From the NCBI GenBank assembly GCA_036504995.1, contig DASXUG010000008.1:248001-312000 (forward strand): a stretch of 64,000 nt of DNA, read 5' to 3'. The first letter of the stretch is position 1, and each line of letters begins with the position of its first letter. Positions 60,312-64,000 of this stretch are shown here, piece by piece. The notes beneath the pieces were generated by a model. The model was given only the letters and a program-made list of their open reading frames with translations, was not told where the DNA came from and did no database searches. Source of the stretch: DASXUG01 sp036504995 (GTDB lineage: Bacteria; Pseudomonadota; Gammaproteobacteria; Burkholderiales; Methylophilaceae). A program made the translations under genes and the position numbers.

Positions 60312-60669
60312 CCAAAGTTTGCTGGTTAGGCTGTGTCGCAGTCACGCGTTTTTGCTGCGAAAAATAAGTCGCAAGTTGGTCAATCTCATCCAAAGTAAGC
60401 CCCTTAGTGTGTCTGTGCATTACCGTGGCGCTACGCTCACCTGAGCGAAACGCCTGCATTTGCAACACAAAGTGATTTTTATCCAGCCCAGCTAATACTG
60501 GTGTGCCGCTAACACTATTGCCATTTGTGCCATGACAAGCCGCACAAGAAGCCGCTAACACTCGAATATGAGGAGACTCCCCAAGACTTTCAGCTTGAGT
60601 AATAGTCATTTGGGTCATGCTGAAAACAAAAAACAAAAGCCACCCAGTAGCTGGGTGGCTTTTATTCAT
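60295..60669 (-). CDS. Cytochrome c subunit paired with the FccB-like flavoprotein
   Basis: A 124-residue mono-haem cytochrome with a signal peptide (MNKSHPATGWLLFFVFSM, cut near TQAES) and haem site CAACHGTNG, then GTPVLAGLDKNHFVLQMQAF and TLDEIDQLATYFSQQ. It resembles the cytochrome subunit of flavocytochrome c. The ATG at 60669 begins the signal peptide; an upstream ATG at 60690 adds seven residues. The first codons coincide with a strong hairpin (60635-60663) that is a terminator in form. Confidence 0.8.
   Translation of the reverse strand: MNKSHPATGWLLFFVFSMTQMTITQAESLGESPHIRVLAASCAACHGTNGNSVSGTPVLAGLDKNHFVLQMQAFRSGERSATVMHRHTKGLTLDEIDQLATYFSQQKRVTATQPNQQTLDANRE
60635..60663 (-). terminator. 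Terminator-like hairpin inside the cytochrome signal-peptide codons
   Basis: GCCACCCAG (60639-60647) with CTGGGTGGC (60651-60659), loop of three, extended by AAAA/TTTT on both sides to a 13-base stem. On the minus strand it is followed by TTTTGTTTTTTGTTTTC. It lies 50 bases behind the ankyrin gene stop and overlaps codons 3-12 of the cytochrome gene. Confidence 0.8.
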
Positions 60670-60712
60670 TTTACCAAAGCACATAGTCATTTAAAATGCG
60701 CTCAGTGATTAA

Positions 60713-61195
60713 TTAATTGCATTTTTCTTCTAAACAACCGTCGTCTTTAGCGCCGTTTGCTAGCAGAAACTCAACCATTTTCGTATTACCTTCATCGCGC
60801 ATTGCTCGCACTATGGAGACATTGCCACGCATTTTAGAGTTAATATCTGCGCCTTTGCTGACTAGATATTTAATCATTTCTTGATTATTTTCATAAGCTG
60901 CAAACTGCAACGCAGTCATCTTTGTGATCGGGTGTTTGTAGTTAATATCTGCACCACGCTCAACCAATAGCTTCACGACAGCAAACTGGTTTTGATTAGC
61001 GGCAATTTGCAACGCCTCCCATGTAAAAAATTTCTCGTTCACATCTACGCCAGCATCTAAAAACTTCTTCACAGCCTTAATGTCACCATCACGTAGTGCT
61101 TGTGTATACGCCACATGCTCATCATCGGTGATAGCGAAACTTGAAAAAGAAACCATCATAGCAACTAACATTAAAACCAATTTCAACAACTTCAT
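60713..61195 (-). CDS. Periplasmic ankyrin repeat protein
   Basis: A 160-residue protein. Signal peptide MKLLKLVLMLVAMMVSFSSFA, then about four ankyrin repeats (ALRDGDIKAVKKFLDAGVDVN, ALQIAANQNQFAVVKLLVERGADIN, ALQFAAYENNQEMIKYLVSKGADIN, IVRAMRDEGNTKMVEFLLANGA). Ends with CLEEKCN, which may form a disulfide. AGGAG lies 7 bases before the ATG at 61195; the GTG at 61201 is too close to it. In other bacteria such proteins accompany catalases; here the partner is unknown. Confidence 0.85.
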   Translation of the reverse strand: MKLLKLVLMLVAMMVSFSSFAITDDEHVAYTQALRDGDIKAVKKFLDAGVDVNEKFFTWEALQIAANQNQFAVVKLLVERGADINYKHPITKMTALQFAAYENNQEMIKYLVSKGADINSKMRGNVSIVRAMRDEGNTKMVEFLLANGAKDDGCLEEKCN

Positions 61196-61256
61196 CTTCA
61201 CTCTCCTGCTTATATTATTAAAATTAAATACACATTCAACAAAAAGCGCTAAATGC

Positions 61257-64000
61257 TTATGCTATAAACCTTCTTGCGTTGCGGAACATTCTTAGCCAAG
61301 GCGCATCTTCACCCCAGCCTTGCGGATGCCATGAGTGCTGTACTGAACGGTATACTCGCTCAGGATGAGGCATCATAATACTAAAACGTCCATTTTGTGT
61401 AGTTAATCCAGTAATTCCTTTAGGTGAACCGTTAGGGTTAAACGGATACACTTCTGTCGGCAAACCTGCATTATCTACATAACGCATACTGACTAATTTC
61501 TTAGTCAGTACTGCATTGACAGCAGATTGTTCAGAAAATTCCGCAAAACCTTCACCATGTGCAACAGCAATTGGCATGCGGCTTCCAGCCATGCCGCTAA
61601 AGAATAATGAGGGAGACTCCATCACCTCTACCATAGCAACGCGCGCTTCAAACTGTTCTGATTTATTACGTACAAAATGTGGCCAATTTTCCGCCCCTGG
61701 AATGATGCTATTTAGATTGCTCATCATTTGGCAGCCGTTGCAAACACCGAGGGCGAAAGAATCGTTGCGCCCAAAGAATGCAGAAAACTCATCACGTGCG
61801 CGGCTGTTAAACAAAATAGACTTTGCCCAGCCCTCGCCAGCCCCTAATACATCGCCATATGAGAATCCACCGCATGCGACAAAACCAGCAAAATCTTTTA
61901 ATGAAACACGTCCTGCAATAATGTCGCTCATATGCACATCGTATGACTCAAAACCCGCGCGATCAAATGCAGAAGCCATTTCCACGTGGCCGTTGACGCC
62001 CTGCTCACGCAAGATCGCCATTTTGGGGCGCACCCCTTTGGCGAGATAAGGCGCAGCAATATTCTCACTGTAATCAAAAGTCAACTTAGCGTGCAAGCCA
62101 GTATCATTTAGATCAAGAATACGGTCATACTCCTGTTGCGCACAAACTGGGTTATCGCGCATCTTTTGCATTTGGTAAGTGGTTTCTGACCACATGCGAT
62201 GCAAGGTGGAGCGTAGCTCTGCAAACACAACGTCGCCATGTTGGCGGATAATAATGCCATTATTATCGGGAACAACATCACCAATAATATGCACACAATC
62301 AGGTAATAATTGATTGAGACTAGACCAAATATCAGTCGCTTCTGAAGCGCGCACCTGAATCACAGCACCCAATTCTTCGTTATAAAGAACACTAGCGGCA
62401 TCGCCTGGTAAGCGGCTGGTTTCGATATCCAAGCCACAACGACCAGCAAATGCCATTTCAACTAGGGTAACAAACAATCCACCATCTGATCGATCATGGT
62501 AGGCCAAAATTTTATCTAATCTATTAAGCTTTTGTATGCCTGCAAAAAAAGCTTTTAATGTCTCGGCACTATCCACATCTGGTGCAATATTATCGGTTGC
62601 GCCGTAAACTTGGGCTAAGGCAGATCCTCCCATGCGATTTTTACCATTTCCTAAGTCAATTAAAATTAACTTGGTATCTCCAATGGTTTGATCTTGCGTA
62701 TCTACACGCAATTGAGGAGTGAGTGTTTTACGCGCATCCGCCGTTGGGGCAAATGCTGTTACTACAAGTGAAATGGGCGATGTAACAGCTTTTTTCTCGC
62801 CTTCTGCTTGCATTGAGTAGTCATCCCATACGGTTTTCATCGACATGGAGTCTTTGCCAACTGGGATACTAATGCCCAGTGCAGGACATAACTCCATACC
62901 AACGGCTTTAACCGTATCAAACAAAGCCGCATCCTCACCAGCGTGTCCTGCTGGTGCCATCCAGTTAGCAGAGAGTTTTAGCTCTGAAATATCATCAATC
63001 AAACTAGCAGCAATGTTGGTGATTGACTCGCCAATTGCCATGCGGCCTGAGGCAGGGGCATCAATCAATGCTAATGGTGCTTTTTCACCTATAGCAAACG
63101 CCTCACCGCGATAAGTCTGATAACCAGCCAATGTTACTGCTACGTCAGCTACAGGCACCTGCCAAGGGCCGACCATTTGATCACGCGCCACCAAGCCGGT
63201 CACGGAGCGATCACCAATCGTGATTAGAAATGTTTTATCAGCAACGCCGGGTAAACGTAAAACACGCTCTGCCGCTTCTTTTAACTCAATATCTGCAGTA
63301 TCAAACTTAGGTAAACTACGTTCAACATGACTTACATTCCGCGTCATTTTGGGTGGTTTTCCTAGTAGTACAGATAAATCCATATCCACTGGTTTGTTGC
63401 CAAAATGATTATCTTCTACCGCAAGATGACGTTCAGCAGTGGCATAACCAACCACGGCAAAAGGACAACGCTCACGCTCACAAATTTCTTTAAATAGACC
63501 TAAGTTTTCCTGGGATACTGCCATCACATAACGCTCTTGGGCTTCATTGCTCCACAACTCGCGCGGAGACATTCCAGGCTCTTCATTATGCACATTACGC
63601 AGTTGGAATAAGGCACCAACGCCTGCATCATTGACTAGCTCTGGAAATGCGTTAGAAATACCGCCAGCACCCACATCATGAATACTCAAAATCGGGTTAT
63701 CTTCGCCCAATTGCCAGCAACGATCGATGACCTCTTGCGCACGGCGCTCTAACTCAGGGTTGCCACGTTGTACTGAGTCAAAATCCAAGTGCTCAGTATT
63801 CGCACCAGTATCCATGCTGGAAGCTGCACCGCCACCCAAACCAATCAACATGGCTGGACCACCCAATTGAATAAGCGCAGCGCCTGCAGGTATCGGGTTC
63901 TTTTTAGAATGCTGCGCAGAAATATTGCCCACGCCACCTGCCAACATAATTGGCTTATGGTAGCCGCGCATTTCACCATCTGACTCTAACTCAAAGGTTC
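61257..64000 (-). CDS. purL: Phosphoribosylformylglycinamidine synthase (partial, 5' end beyond window)
   Basis: The C-terminal 914 or so residues of the large, single-chain PurL of purine synthesis (about 1300 residues in full). Frame is open to the right edge. The synthase part has GGVGNISAQHSKKN, GAGGISNAFPELV, HDRSDGGLFVTLVEMAFAG; the glutaminase part has VACGGFSYGDVLGAGEGWAKS, ALGVCNGCQMMSNL (nucleophile cysteine) and AHGEGFAEF, MMPHPERV. Intact as far as seen. Confidence 0.96.
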   Translation of the reverse strand, partial: TFELESDGEMRGYHKPIMLAGGVGNISAQHSKKNPIPAGAALIQLGGPAMLIGLGGGAASSMDTGANTEHLDFDSVQRGNPELERRAQEVIDRCWQLGEDNPILSIHDVGAGGISNAFPELVNDAGVGALFQLRNVHNEEPGMSPRELWSNEAQERYVMAVSQENLGLFKEICERERCPFAVVGYATAERHLAVEDNHFGNKPVDMDLSVLLGKPPKMTRNVSHVERSLPKFDTADIELKEAAERVLRLPGVADKTFLITIGDRSVTGLVARDQMVGPWQVPVADVAVTLAGYQTYRGEAFAIGEKAPLALIDAPASGRMAIGESITNIAASLIDDISELKLSANWMAPAGHAGEDAALFDTVKAVGMELCPALGISIPVGKDSMSMKTVWDDYSMQAEGEKKAVTSPISLVVTAFAPTADARKTLTPQLRVDTQDQTIGDTKLILIDLGNGKNRMGGSALAQVYGATDNIAPDVDSAETLKAFFAGIQKLNRLDKILAYHDRSDGGLFVTLVEMAFAGRCGLDIETSRLPGDAASVLYNEELGAVIQVRASEATDIWSSLNQLLPDCVHIIGDVVPDNNGIIIRQHGDVVFAELRSTLHRMWSETTYQMQKMRDNPVCAQQEYDRILDLNDTGLHAKLTFDYSENIAAPYLAKGVRPKMAILREQGVNGHVEMASAFDRAGFESYDVHMSDIIAGRVSLKDFAGFVACGGFSYGDVLGAGEGWAKSILFNSRARDEFSAFFGRNDSFALGVCNGCQMMSNLNSIIPGAENWPHFVRNKSEQFEARVAMVEVMESPSLFFSGMAGSRMPIAVAHGEGFAEFSEQSAVNAVLTKKLVSMRYVDNAGLPTEVYPFNPNGSPKGITGLTTQNGRFSIMMPHPERVYRSVQHSWHPQGWGEDAPWLRMFRNARRFIA

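Noticed and set aside
1..64000. CRISPR arrays, rRNA genes and insertion sequences
   Set aside because: No regularly spaced repeats, no rRNA sequence and no transposase frames were seen.

Overview
The window reads as a chromosomal segment of a low-to-mid GC betaproteobacterium, most likely a methylotroph of the family Methylophilaceae (Methylotenera/Methylophilus-like). The reasons are a PQQ dehydrogenase of the methanol/ethanol type, a cytochrome resembling cytochrome cL, the hpnCDE squalene genes, a PEP-CTERM protein, the gene order rpsF-priB-rpsR-rplI-dnaB-radA, and the tmRNA tag ANDETYALAA. The taxonomic placement is inference from gene content; no database was searched.

Layout. 1-5.2 kb: mnmC, a PQQ dehydrogenase lipoprotein, a GNAT acetyltransferase and a PilZ-type protein. 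5.2-14.1 kb: an integrated filamentous phage (inovirus) lying exactly between two XerCD sites. The right-hand site (14111-14138) matches the E. coli dif sequence at 25 of 28 positions; the left-hand one (5203-5230) is a hybrid with a good XerC arm. The phage carries a repressor, ssDNA-binding protein, replication initiator, major coat protein, several small membrane proteins, a TspB-like adsorption protein, a DUF2523 protein and a Zot ATPase. Between Zot and the right-hand dif it also carries a three-gene cargo operon: a ParB-like protein, a putative PD-(D/E)XK nuclease and a Dam-type adenine methyltransferase. This looks like a phage-borne restriction or defence module and I do not recognise it as a named system. 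Just past dif lies a gene with a TIR-like/deoxyribosyltransferase-like N-terminus.

15.8-27.2 kb: tRNA-Ser, def, an MTA/MTI phosphorylase, hpnCDE, a holin-like membrane protein, an SDR protein, the cL-like cytochrome, radA, dnaB, the rplI-rpsR-priB-rpsF operon and crcB. 27.3-39.2 kb: glgA, a candidate small RNA, orn, an M48 protease, a small cytochrome, rsgA, a c-di-GMP pair (HD-GYP and EAL proteins), queD, dnaQ, rnhA, a methyltransferase and gloB. 39.3-48.6 kb: mltD, an oligopeptide ABC importer (binding protein and two permeases), fabI, galE and two glycosyltransferases. 48.7-64 kb: uvrB, a trypsin-like protease with TPRs, an aspartate aminotransferase, tRNA-Asn, small proteins including a 56-residue PEP-CTERM protein with a sigma-54 promoter, ssrA-smpB, ratA-ratB, a sorbosone-dehydrogenase-like protein, a flavocytochrome-c-like flavoprotein with a cytochrome, an ankyrin protein and the 3' part of purL, which runs off the right edge.

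The presence of dif places the window at the replication terminus. Octamers of the FtsK-orienting type (GGGNAGGG) that I could find by eye point mostly toward dif from both sides, which supports this. The most interesting region is 5.2-15.6 kb.
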